A stretch of 64,000 nt of DNA from Streptomyces sp. DH-12 (GTDB taxonomy: Bacteria > Actinomycetota > Actinomycetes > Streptomycetales > Streptomycetaceae), in assembly GCF_002899455.1 (NCBI RefSeq), contig NZ_PPFB01000001.1, positions 4,502,001 to 4,566,000 on the forward strand, in the 5' to 3' direction. How positions within the stretch are numbered: the stretch's first letter is position 1; every line of letters starts with the position of its first letter. The position numbers were made by a program, and so were the translations under genes. Shown one piece after another: positions 37,953 through 45,773 of this stretch. Below the pieces are notes generated by a model. It made no database searches and had not been told where the DNA came from. It worked only from the letters and a program-made list of their open reading frames with translations.

Positions 37953-39338
37953 ATGAGCACCACGGAGCGTCCCAGGATCCTCGTAGTAGGCGGTGGGTAC
38001 GTAGGCCTGTACGCAGCTCGGCGCATCCAGAAGAAGATGCGTTACGGCGAGGCGACCGTCACCGTCGTCGACCCGCGGTCGTACATGACCTACCAGCCCT
38101 TCCTCCCCGAAGCCGCCGCCGGCAGCATCTCCCCGCGGCACGTCGTCGTCCCGTTGCGGCGCGTGCTTCCCAAGGCGGAGGTCCTCACCGGCCGGGTCAC
38201 CACCATCGACCAGGACCGCAAGGTCGCCACGATCGCCCCGCTGGTGGGCGAGGCGTACGAGCTGCCCTTCGACTACCTGGTGATCGCGCTGGGCGCGGTC
38301 TCCCGCACCTTCCCGATCCCCGGTCTCGCGGAGCAGGGCATCGGCATGAAGGGCGTCGAGGAGGCCATCGGCCTGCGCAACCACGTCCTCGAGCAGCTCG
38401 ACAAGGCCGACTCCACCACGGACGAGGAGATCCGGCGCAAGGCGCTCACCTTCGTCTTCGTGGGCGGCGGCTTCGCCGGCGCGGAGACCATCGGTGAGGT
38501 CGAGGACATGGCCCGGGACGCGGCCAAGTACTACAAGACGGTGTCCCGCGAGGACATGCGCTTCATCCTCGTCGACGCCGCCGACAAGATCCTCCCCGAG
38601 GTCGGCCCCAAGCTCGGCGCGTACGGCAAGGAGCACCTCGAGAGCCGCGGCGTCGAGGTCTACCTGTCCACCTCCATGGACTCCTGCGTCGACGGCCACG
38701 TGGTGCTGAAGAACGGCCTCGAGGTCGACGCCGGCACCATCGTGTGGACCGCGGGCGTCAAGCCCAACCCGGCGCTGGCCCGCTTCGGCCTGCCGCTCGG
38801 TCCGCGCGGCCACGTCGACACCGAGCCGACGCTCCAGGTCAAGGGCACCGACTACATCTGGGCCGCGGGCGACAACGCCCAGGTGCCGGACCTCGTGGGC
38901 CGCAAGGCCGGCAACGAGAACGCCTGGTGCCCGCCGAACGCCCAGCACGCGCTGCGCCAGGCCAAGGTCCTCGGCGACAACGTGATCTCCGGCATGCGGG
39001 GCTTCCCGCAGAAGGAGTACAGCCACGCCAACAAGGGCGCGGTCGCGGGCCTCGGCCTGCACAAGGGCGTGGCGATGATCGTCATGGGCAAGTTCAAGAT
39101 CAAGCTCAAGGGCCGGCTCGCCTGGTACATGCACCGTGGCTACCACGGTCTGGCCATGCCGACCTGGAACCGCAAGATCCGGGTCTTCGCCGACTGGACC
39201 CTCGGCATGTTCCTCAAGCGCGAGGTCGTGTCCCTGGGCGCGATCGAGTCCCCGCGCGAGGAGTTCTACGAGGCCGCCAAGCCGGCCCCGGCGCCCGCCG
39301 CGCAGGAGCCGAAGAAGACCGAGGCCAAGGCCTCCTGA
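37953..39338 (+). CDS. ndh: Type II NADH dehydrogenase (non-proton-pumping)
   Basis: A 461-residue monotopic flavoprotein that passes electrons from NADH to menaquinone without pumping protons. The FAD motif is ILVVGGGYVGLYAAR at the N-terminus, the NAD motif is FVFVGGGFAGAETIGE near residue 170, and the second FAD signature is YIWAAGDNAQVPD. YMTYQPFLPEAAAG is typical of NDH-2, and the C-terminal third (about 370-430) carries the amphipathic membrane-binding helices. The tail is Ala/Pro/Lys-rich. ATG at 37953 has only a weak GGTGG upstream. A Rex-like operator suggests control by redox state. Confidence 0.93.
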   Translation: MSTTERPRILVVGGGYVGLYAARRIQKKMRYGEATVTVVDPRSYMTYQPFLPEAAAGSISPRHVVVPLRRVLPKAEVLTGRVTTIDQDRKVATIAPLVGEAYELPFDYLVIALGAVSRTFPIPGLAEQGIGMKGVEEAIGLRNHVLEQLDKADSTTDEEIRRKALTFVFVGGGFAGAETIGEVEDMARDAAKYYKTVSREDMRFILVDAADKILPEVGPKLGAYGKEHLESRGVEVYLSTSMDSCVDGHVVLKNGLEVDAGTIVWTAGVKPNPALARFGLPLGPRGHVDTEPTLQVKGTDYIWAAGDNAQVPDLVGRKAGNENAWCPPNAQHALRQAKVLGDNVISGMRGFPQKEYSHANKGAVAGLGLHKGVAMIVMGKFKIKLKGRLAWYMHRGYHGLAMPTWNRKIRVFADWTLGMFLKREVVSLGAIESPREEFYEAAKPAPAPAAQEPKKTEAKAS

Positions 39339-39361
39339 CCCGAGGCCAAGGCCTCCTGACC
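39320..39361 (+). repeat. 21-bp tandem duplication across the ndh stop codon
   Basis: CGAGGCCAAGGCCTCCTGACC occurs twice in direct succession, at 39320-39340 and 39341-39361, with no difference. The first copy contains the TGA stop of ndh; the second adds a second in-frame TGA. The inner AGGCC-AAGGCCT part is partly palindromic, which may favour slippage. Confidence 0.9.
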
Positions 39362-39393
39362 CGAGGTCAGCCGTAGGCAGGCCACTGTCGAAG

Positions 39394-39426
39394 GGGCCGC
39401 CCGCCATCCGTGGTGCGGGCGGTCCC
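39394..39426 (+). terminator. Hairpin after ndh
   Basis: GGGCCGCCCGC at 39394-39404 pairs with GCGGGCGGTCCC at 39415-39426 (one bulge), 55 bp beyond the first ndh stop codon. Confidence 0.6.
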
Positions 39427-39568
39427 TTCGGCGTGTCCGGGGGTGGCTCCCCGCGGGTCGCGTTCCCTCGCTCCGCCGGAAGACGACGCGCGCCGGGGAC
39501 CGTCACGGCCGCGCCCAGGCCTTGTCGCGGTGACGGCATTCCGGGATCCGGTCACGGAGGTGCACACC

Positions 39569-39926
39569 ATGGCAGACGCCGCCCCGCGGCCGAAGACGCC
39601 CTCGAACGGTTGACCGGCGCACTCCTCCCCGTGCGCCTCCGTACCCGGGACGGCGCGGAAGCCGGCCCCCGGACGCCCCCCGTCCCGGTCGTGCGCGACC
39701 GCCGCGCCCCGCGCCGCCGGGTGGCCGGCCTGGAGTCCGAGCGGGCCCGCGCGGCGGCCCTCGCCGGGCCGGGACGGGCCCGCGTCCGGCAGCTCCGCAC
39801 GGCCGCCCCCGCGCTCGCCTCCGGACGCGACCGCACCGGCGTCGCCCGGGCCGTCGCCGTGCGGGCCTCCGGGCCCGGCTCCTCCGGGCTCCCGCTGCGC
39901 AGCCGCACCCGGAACCGGCCCGGCAC
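39569..39926 (+). pseudogene. Possible frameshifted remnant of a small gene
   Basis: ATG at 39569 has GGAGG 8 bases upstream, but its frame stops after 14 codons (TGA 39611-39613). One frame over, from about 39591, the reading EDALERLTGALLPVRLRTRD continues without a stop for more than 100 codons with nearly all codons ending in G or C, until the terminator hairpin. This looks like a single-base shift in a short gene, or a sequencing error. I do not recognise the product. Chance is not excluded, because GC-rich non-coding DNA also gives long open frames. Confidence 0.3.
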
Positions 39927-39970
39927 ACGAGGACGGGTCCCGCTCCACCCGGAGCGGGACCCGTCCTCGT
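39927..39970 (-). terminator. 20-bp perfect hairpin after the second ABC transporter
   Basis: ACGAGGACGGGTCCCGCTCC at 39927-39946 is exactly complementary to 39951-39970 with a 4-base loop. It lies 15 bp past the stop of the minus-strand permease gene. Confidence 0.88.
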
Positions 39971-39985
39971 GCCGGGACGTCCCGG

Positions 39986-42514
39986 TTACTCGGCCTTGAT
40001 CGCCTGCAGCATGTTCAGCCGGGCCGCGCGCCGCGCCGGCCACAGCGCGGCCAGCACCCCGACCACCGCCGCCAGCAGCAGGAAGACGCCCATCCGGCCC
40101 CACGGCACGATCAGCTCGTACGTGTCCATCCGGGAGGCGACCAGCTCGCCGGCCGCCCAGCCGAAGAACACGCCCAGGCCGATGCCGAGCACGGCGCCGA
40201 ACAGCGAGATCACCATCGACTCCAGCCGGACCATGCGCTTCACGCCCCGGCGGTCCAGGCCGACCGCCCGCAGCATGCCGATCTCCTGGGACCGCTCGAA
40301 CACCGACATCGCCAGGGTGTTGACGACGCCGAGCACCGCCACGACCACCGCCATCGCCAGCAGCCCGTACACCATGTTCAGCACCACGGTGAACATCTGG
40401 CCGACCTCGTCGGACAGGTCCTTCCGGTCCTGGACCGCGATGCCCGGGTTGCTGCCGAGGGCCTTCTCCAGCGAGTCCTTGACCGCGTCGGACGCGCCGT
40501 CGGCCGTCTTCACCAGGACCTGCATGTCGTCCGGTTCCGGGTCGTGCGGGGCGAGGACCGCGGTGTCGAGCAGGACGCCGCGGACCATGTCGTTGGACTC
40601 GTAGACGCCGGCGAGCGTCAGCCGCTCCTTGCCGCCGTCCTCGAAGGCCACCGTGAAGGCCGAGCCGGTCCTCCAGCCGTAGTACGCCGCGGTCTCCCGG
40701 TCCGCGACGACCCGGGCGCCGCCGATCTCGAACGTGCCGTCGTGGACCGGCAGCCGCAGCAGGTCGCCGATGGTGGAGCCGTCGACGCCGGTGACGTACT
40801 CGGTCTCGCCGTCGACGCGGGTGACCGCGCCCCGCATCGGGCTGGTGGCGACCACGCCCTCGGTGCTCTTCAGCGTCTTCTCGACGTCCGGGGACAGCGA
40901 GTTGTAGTTCACCATCGAGACCGTGTAGTCGGCCTTGACCGCGTCGGCCGCCATCTTGTCGATGGCCTGCTGCAGACTGCCCGCCGCCACGGTCATGCCG
41001 GTGATCAGCGTGAGCCCGATCATCAGGGCGGACGCGGTGGCGGCGGTGCGCCGCGGGTTGCGCACCGAGTTCTGCCGGGCCAGCTTGCCGGCCACCCCGA
41101 ACAGACGCAGCACCGGCGAGGCGGCGGCGGTCAGCGGACGGGACAGCAGCGGGGTCAGCACGAACACGCCGATGATCAGCAGCACCGCGCCCAGACCCAT
41201 CGGCGCCTGGCCTTCGGTGCCGTCCATCGTGGTGGCCGCGAGGACCACCGCGATCCCGGCCGCCGAGAACAGCGCGCCCACGGTGTTGCGCAGCACCAGC
41301 GACTTGGTGGTCGCCTGTGCGTGCACCGCGCTCATCGCCGCCACCGGCGGGATCTTCGCGGCGCGCCGGCCCGGCAGCCACGCGGCGAGCACGGTGACGA
41401 CGATGCCGACGGCGAACGCGGCGGCGACGGTGCCGGGGCTGACGACCAGCGGGCCGTCGGGCACGGGCGCGTCGAGGGCGCCCATCAGGGAGCGCAGCCC
41501 GACGCCGATGCCGACGCCGGCGAGCAGACCGGTGGCGGCCGCGACGGTGCCGACCACGAGCGCCTCGACCAGCACCGACCGGGTGACCTGGCGGCGGGAG
41601 GCGCCGACGGCCCGCAGCAGCGCCAGCTCCTTGGTGCGCTGGGCGACCAGCATGGTGAAGGTGTTGGCGATGATGAACGTGCCGACGAACAGCGAGATCC
41701 CGGCGAAGACCAGCAGGCCCTGCTTCAGGCCGTCCATCTGCGCGGCGATGGACCGCGCCTGGTCGTCGGCCAGCTTCTCGCCGGTCGTCATCTCCACGAC
41801 GTCGTCCGGCAGCGCCTTCTCCAGTTGGGCCATCAGCGCGGCGTCGCCGACCCCCGGCTTCGCCGTCACGGCGATCTCGTCGAAGACGCCCGGCTCGCCG
41901 AGCAGCTTCTGCGCGGTCGCCGTGTCGAACAGGGTGAGGCTGCCGCCGGCCGCGACGAAGCCGTCGTCGGTGGTGAAGACACCGGTGATCACCGGCTCCA
42001 GGACCGGGCCGTCGACCGACATGCGCACGCTGTCGCCGACCTCGTAGCCGGCCCGCCGCGCGGTCTCGGAGTCGATGAGGATCTCGCCCTCGCCCTTCGG
42101 GGCACGCCCCTCGGCCAGCGGGTAGCGGGGGTCGTCGTCGCCCCAGTAGTTGCCGCCCTGCGACTGGAAGCCGCCGCCGATCAGCTTGCCGTCCTTGTCG
42201 GCGATCGCGGTGAAGCCGGAGACGACGCCGACGGCCCGCTCGGCGCCGGGTACGGCGGCGGCGTCGTCGACCAGGTCGCGGGTGAGGCGGTGCGACTCGC
42301 CGACCCGGTCGCCCTCGGCCCTCTCCCAGGAGGCCGTGACGGCGACGTCGACGTGGTCGAAGCCCTTGGCGGACTGCTTCTGCAGGGCGGCGGAGAGGGT
42401 GTTGGTGAAGACCAGGGTCCCCGAGACGAAGGCCACGCCGAGCATCACGGCGAGCACGGTCATCAGGAGCCGGGCCTTGTGCGCGAGGACGTTGCGCAAG
42501 GCGGTACGGAACAT
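39986..42514 (-). CDS. FtsX/MacB-type ABC transporter permease (second copy)
   Basis: An 842-residue permease with the same duplicated layout as that at 14382: N-terminal helix (LMTVLAVMLGVAFVSGTLVF), an extracytoplasmic MacB_PCD-like domain (about 45-245), a three-helix core with TKELALLRAVGASRRQ, a middle membrane block, a second outside domain, and a final core with SQEIGMLRAVGLDRRG. Overall similarity to the first permease is clear at the ends but lower in the outside domains, so the cargo may differ. It follows its ATPase by 71 bp on the minus strand and is closed by a strong hairpin. Confidence 0.93.
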   Translation of the reverse strand: MFRTALRNVLAHKARLLMTVLAVMLGVAFVSGTLVFTNTLSAALQKQSAKGFDHVDVAVTASWERAEGDRVGESHRLTRDLVDDAAAVPGAERAVGVVSGFTAIADKDGKLIGGGFQSQGGNYWGDDDPRYPLAEGRAPKGEGEILIDSETARRAGYEVGDSVRMSVDGPVLEPVITGVFTTDDGFVAAGGSLTLFDTATAQKLLGEPGVFDEIAVTAKPGVGDAALMAQLEKALPDDVVEMTTGEKLADDQARSIAAQMDGLKQGLLVFAGISLFVGTFIIANTFTMLVAQRTKELALLRAVGASRRQVTRSVLVEALVVGTVAAATGLLAGVGIGVGLRSLMGALDAPVPDGPLVVSPGTVAAAFAVGIVVTVLAAWLPGRRAAKIPPVAAMSAVHAQATTKSLVLRNTVGALFSAAGIAVVLAATTMDGTEGQAPMGLGAVLLIIGVFVLTPLLSRPLTAAASPVLRLFGVAGKLARQNSVRNPRRTAATASALMIGLTLITGMTVAAGSLQQAIDKMAADAVKADYTVSMVNYNSLSPDVEKTLKSTEGVVATSPMRGAVTRVDGETEYVTGVDGSTIGDLLRLPVHDGTFEIGGARVVADRETAAYYGWRTGSAFTVAFEDGGKERLTLAGVYESNDMVRGVLLDTAVLAPHDPEPDDMQVLVKTADGASDAVKDSLEKALGSNPGIAVQDRKDLSDEVGQMFTVVLNMVYGLLAMAVVVAVLGVVNTLAMSVFERSQEIGMLRAVGLDRRGVKRMVRLESMVISLFGAVLGIGLGVFFGWAAGELVASRMDTYELIVPWGRMGVFLLLAAVVGVLAALWPARRAARLNMLQAIKAE

Positions 42515-42585
42515 GGGTGTCTTCTCGGTCCAGACGTACGTGAAGAGGGGGGCGAGCGGGACGGGCGGGGGAGGGCGGGCCCGGG

Positions 42586-43356
42586 TCAGCTGGTGCGGCC
42601 CTTGGCGTCGAACCGCTTCATGCGGTCCAGCACCGAGTCGGCCGTCGGGCCGTGCAGCTCGTCGACGATCCGGCCGTCCGCGAGGAAGACCACCCGGTCC
42701 GCGTAGGCGGCGGCGACGGGGTCGTGGGTCACCATCACCACCGTCTGGCCGAGTTCGCGCACGGAGTTGCGCAGGAAGCCGAGCACCTCGGCGCCGGAGC
42801 GGGAGTCGAGGTTGCCGGTCGGCTCGTCACCGAAGACGATGTCGGGCCGGGAGGCAAGCGCCCGTGCCACCGCGACCCGCTGCTGCTGGCCGCCGGAGAG
42901 CTGGGCGGGCCGGTGGCTCAGCCGGTCGGACAGGCCGACCATCCGGATCACCGTGTCGAGCCACTCCTTGTCGGGCTTGCGGCCGGCGATGTCCATGGGA
43001 AGCGTGATGTTCTCCAGGGCGTTCAGCGTCGGCAGCAGGTTGAACGCCTGGAAGATGAAGCCGATCTTGTCCCGGCGCAGCCGGGTGAGCTGCTTGTCCT
43101 TCAGCGCGCCCAGCTCGGTGTCGCCGATGCGCACGGAGCCGGAGGTGAAGGTGTCGAGCCCGGCGACGCAGTGCATCAGCGTGGACTTGCCGGAGCCCGA
43201 GGGGCCCATGATCGCGGTGAACTCGGCCTGCCGGAAGTCGACGGAGACCCGGTCCAGGGCGACCACCCGGGTCTCGCCCTGGCCGTAGATCTTCGACAGC
43301 TCCGTGGCGCGTGCGGCCACGGCGGTGGTCCGGTCGGCGAGGGGGGCGGTGGTCAC
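42586..43356 (-). CDS. ABC transporter ATP-binding protein (MacB/LolD type, second copy)
   Basis: A 256-residue ATPase with Walker A GPSGSGKST, Q loop region FIFQAFNLLPTLNALEN, signature LSGGQQQRVAVARAL, Walker B IVFGDEPTGN and H loop VTHDP. Long stretches are identical to the ATPase at 13597-14385, showing an ancestral duplication. GTG at 43356 is preferred because AGGAG lies 7 bases upstream; an in-frame ATG at 43401 would add 15 residues without a good ribosome site. Confidence 0.94.
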   Translation of the reverse strand: MTTAPLADRTTAVAARATELSKIYGQGETRVVALDRVSVDFRQAEFTAIMGPSGSGKSTLMHCVAGLDTFTSGSVRIGDTELGALKDKQLTRLRRDKIGFIFQAFNLLPTLNALENITLPMDIAGRKPDKEWLDTVIRMVGLSDRLSHRPAQLSGGQQQRVAVARALASRPDIVFGDEPTGNLDSRSGAEVLGFLRNSVRELGQTVVMVTHDPVAAAYADRVVFLADGRIVDELHGPTADSVLDRMKRFDAKGRTS

Positions 43357-43481
43357 GGGCGGGCTCCTGTCGGGACGGCGTGTTCTCGGGGACGTGACCA
43401 TCGTTCCGCGGCTCTGCCGCCGTGTAGTCAGCCGCTGCTCCGGTTCCCGGGGGCGACTCGGGACGGAGCGCCGGCCCCGGG

Positions 43482-43499
43482 GTCATACCTGGGGATGAC
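43482..43499. promoter_or_regulatory. GTCAT-N8-ATGAC dyad upstream of the second ABC operon
   Basis: GTCAT at 43482-43486 and ATGAC at 43495-43499 form an 18-bp dyad about 125 bp before the ATPase start. On the minus strand it reads GTCATCCCCAGGTATGAC, where TATGAC could also be a -10 box. Candidate operator or promoter of the ABC operon. Confidence 0.4.
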
Positions 43500-43656
43500 G
43501 GGGGACCCCGACCGGGGTCGGGCCCGTAACGGGTGGGGCGCCCTTGTCCGGACGGTGAAATTACGTCATTCCGTGTGCGGGGCGTCCCGTCACGCGCAAG
43601 GCTGGTGGCGCGTGCTGACGATGCGTTAGCTAGGCTGATGCCCCATCAGGCGCCAA

Positions 43657-43662
43657 TAAAAT
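43657..43662 (+). promoter_or_regulatory. Candidate -10 box of bldA
   Basis: TAAAAT sits in a 15-bp A/T-rich patch (43654-43668), the most striking dip in GC in the neighbourhood, about 80 bp before the tRNA. A -35 element is not clear (GCTGAT at 43634 gives 17-bp spacing). The rest of 43357-43743 holds no gene. Confidence 0.4.
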
Positions 43663-43743
43663 AAGACAAGATCAGCCGATCCCGCCGCTGCCGGGGGGAG
43701 GGCCACCGATAGGCTCGGAACCGCGAAGCGGGGCCCATGGCCT

Positions 43744-43830
43744 GCCCGGATGGTGGAATGCAGACACGGCGAGCTTAAACCTCGCTGCCCCTGAGCGGGC
43801 GTGCCGGTTCAAGTCCGGCTCCGGGCACCA
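43744..43830 (+). tRNA. bldA: tRNA-Leu (anticodon TAA), the developmental regulator bldA
   Basis: The 87-nt sequence folds as a class II tRNA: acceptor GCCCGGA with TCCGGGC, D loop, anticodon stem GCGAG/CTCGC around CTTAAAC giving TAA, a long variable arm, T arm GCCGG/CCGGC around TTCAAGT, discriminator A and an encoded CCA at 43828-43830. It reads UUA, the rarest leucine codon of Streptomyces. In this genus the gene is known as bldA and its loss blocks aerial growth and many antibiotics because key regulators contain TTA. I noticed no in-frame TTA in the window's genes. Confidence 0.95.
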
Positions 43831-44390
43831 CCACGGCCGTCGGGCCGACCCGTGGGGCAGGGCCCGACCCGTGGGACAGGACAGGATTCGCTGCCGCTCG
43901 TCCACACCCTGGAGCGTTCCGCCTGCCCGGCGTCCGGCGCCCGGGACGCGGCGGCGCCCTCCTCGCGCCCGGCACCGGCCTCCCCGGACACCCCCGCGCG
44001 GCCGTCGGCGCCGGACGTGCGCACACGGGACTCGCGTTCCGCCGCACGCGGAGGGGGACGGCCGGTGCGTACCGCCGCGGGGGTCGCCGGAGCCGGGCCG
44101 GCCGGGCGCGGCTCCGCCCGTCCCGACCGCGTCGCCGGCTCCCGGTCCGCCGCGGCCGGCCCCGCCGAGGGCTGCACCGGCTCCCCCCGGAGCGATCACT
44201 GTCTCCGGCCGGTACCGGGCAGGTACCGGCTCGGTACCGGTCCGCCGCTCGCCGTGAGGGGAATCATGAAGCCGCGTAGCGTGTTGCGCAGCACAACGAG
44301 GGAAAGATCCTCCCCAAGCACTAGGGTCATTCCTTTGCCTACCTATTACTCTTGAGCCAAGGCCGCACCGAGTGGCCATGGAGGAGTGAA
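43831..44390. other. 560-bp region between bldA and the Bax1-I-type gene
   Basis: No supportable gene. Just after bldA the segment GGGCCGACCCGTGGGGCA is nearly repeated 19 bp later (about 43843-43876). Further right are three GGTACCGG boxes in 11-bp phase (44211-44240) and an A/T-richer stretch at 44300-44355 that probably holds the promoter of the next gene. Confidence 0.5.
44211..44240 (+). repeat. Three GGTACCGG boxes at 11-bp spacing
   Basis: GGTACCGG begins at 44211, 44222 and 44233, exactly 11 bp apart, so the palindrome GGTACC recurs on one face of the helix. It lies about 150 bp before the Bax1-I-type gene. A cooperative protein-binding array is possible. Confidence 0.6.
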
Positions 44391-45278
44391 ATGAGGAGCA
44401 GTAACCCGGTCTTCTCGCGACGGGGGTTCGGCCGCGACAACGGCTACGCGGGCTTCAACACCGCGCCGCAGGCCGGGGGCCCCGCCGTCGCCACGCAGGC
44501 CAACCCGTACGCACAGCCGACGGACAACCCGTACGCCCAGAACCCGTACGCGCAGCAGCAGTACGGCACGCCGCCGCAGGCCCCCGCCGCGGCCGGCCGG
44601 ATGACCATCGACGACGTCGTGATGCGCACGGGCACCACGCTCGGCGTGCTCGTCGTCACCGCCGCGCTCGCCTGGGCGCTGCTGCCCGTCGACGACGCCA
44701 ACATCGGCCGGTCCTACGGCATCGGCATCGGCGCCGCGCTGATCGCCATGGTCCTGGGCTTCGTGCAGGCCTTCAAGCGCAAGGCGTCGCCCGCACTGAT
44801 CCTGACGTACGCCGCCTTCGAGGGCGTGTTCCTCGGCGTCGTCTCCAGCGTCGTCGACAACCGCATCGCCGACGGCGCGGCCATGCAGGCCGTGCTGGGC
44901 ACCATGGCGGTGTTCGCCGGTGTGCTGGTGGCCTACAAGGCCGGATGGATCCGCGTCAACCGCCGCTTCTACGGCTTCGTGATGGCGGCCGCGCTCGGTT
45001 TCATCCTGCTGATGGCCGTGAACCTGCTGTTCGCGGTGATCGGCGGCGGTGACGGCCTCGGCTTCCGCAGCGGCGCGCTCGGCGTCCTCTTCGGCGTCAT
45101 CGGCATCATCCTCGGCGCCTGCTTCCTCGCCCTGGACTTCAAGCAGGTCGAGGACGGCATCGCCTACGGCGCCCCGCGCGAGGAGGCCTGGCTCGCCGCC
45201 TTCGGCCTCACCCTGACCCTGGTGTGGATCTACCTCGAGTTCCTGCGGCTCATCTCGATCCTCAGCAGCAGCGACTGA
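44391..45278 (+). CDS. Bax inhibitor-1/YccA family membrane protein
   Basis: A 295-residue protein with a soluble N-terminal tail containing repeats of NPYAQ (TQANPYAQPTDNPYAQNPYAQ) and then seven hydrophobic segments from about residue 80 to the end, the layout of Bax1-I/YccA proteins. These are membrane proteins linked to calcium or proton leak and stress survival, though the bacterial role is poorly known. Conserved acidic residues near the C-terminus (LDFKQVEDGIAYGAP) fit the family. ATG at 44391 follows GGAGGAG by 4 bases; an upstream in-frame ATG lacks a site. Confidence 0.88.
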   Translation: MRSSNPVFSRRGFGRDNGYAGFNTAPQAGGPAVATQANPYAQPTDNPYAQNPYAQQQYGTPPQAPAAAGRMTIDDVVMRTGTTLGVLVVTAALAWALLPVDDANIGRSYGIGIGAALIAMVLGFVQAFKRKASPALILTYAAFEGVFLGVVSSVVDNRIADGAAMQAVLGTMAVFAGVLVAYKAGWIRVNRRFYGFVMAAALGFILLMAVNLLFAVIGGGDGLGFRSGALGVLFGVIGIILGACFLALDFKQVEDGIAYGAPREEAWLAAFGLTLTLVWIYLEFLRLISILSSSD

Positions 45279-45296
45279 CGCCACGGCGTCCACCGC

Positions 45297-45332
45297 GCGC
45301 AAGGGCCCCGGCGGGAGCCGGGGCCCTTGCGC
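45297..45332 (+). terminator. 16-bp perfect hairpin after the Bax1-I-type gene
   Basis: GCGCAAGGGCCCCGGC at 45297-45312 pairs exactly with GCCGGGGCCCTTGCGC at 45317-45332 around GGGA, 18 bp after the stop codon. Confidence 0.85.
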
Positions 45333-45374
45333 GTGTCCGCGCCCGTCCGTTGGCGGCGGTCCCGCCGCGCCGCG

Positions 45375-45380
45375 TACGCT
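45375..45380 (+). promoter_or_regulatory. -10 box for a leaderless small-gene mRNA
   Basis: TACGCT ends exactly 6 bp before the GTG at 45387, and the gap CGCCGC has no ribosome site. It is the same layout as at mazG and the P450 gene. Confidence 0.45.
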
Positions 45381-45386
45381 CGCCGC

Positions 45387-45698
45387 GTGGTTGATACGAC
45401 GCCCTTCACCCGTGCCGTGGATCATTTCGCCGACCGCCTGCGGGCCGCGCCGCAGAGCCGGCTGCAGCGGGGCGCGGCGGCCGAGGCGCTCGCCCTGGCC
45501 AGGGAGCTGGCGCGGCGCACCCAGCTCGTCGAGGAGCCGGGCACCGAGCCGCGCGAGATGCCGGACGCCGGGATGTTCGCCGCCGCGGACCAGATCACCG
45601 TCGCCGGGCACGACCACGCCCTCGTGCTCACGAGCGACGAGGACGTGGCGGAAGCCGCCCGGCTCGTGGAGGAGGCACGCGGACGCGCGGGCGTGTGA
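45387..45698 (+). CDS. Conserved small hypothetical protein
   Basis: A 103-residue soluble protein, VVDTTPFTRAVDHFADRLRA onward. It is largely helical with an Ala/Arg/Glu-rich middle (AAAEALALARELARRTQL) and a C-terminal part ITVAGHDHALVLTSDEDVAEAARLVEEA. No catalytic motif, membrane segment or signal peptide is visible. I recognise the type from actinobacterial genomes but know no function. GTG at 45387 is placed by the TACGCT box. The next gene points towards it. Confidence 0.7.
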   Translation: MVDTTPFTRAVDHFADRLRAAPQSRLQRGAAAEALALARELARRTQLVEEPGTEPREMPDAGMFAAADQITVAGHDHALVLTSDEDVAEAARLVEEARGRAGV

Positions 45699-45773
45699 CC
45701 CCGCGCGAGGCGTGCGCCGGGCGGTACGGGGACGCCCGCGACCGGAGGGACGCGGCGCCCGGGGCGCCCGGTC

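Noticed and set aside
43801..44355. An open frame of 184 codons overlapping bldA
   Set aside because: It starts inside the tRNA, has low-complexity Arg/Pro/Ser composition and no ribosome site.
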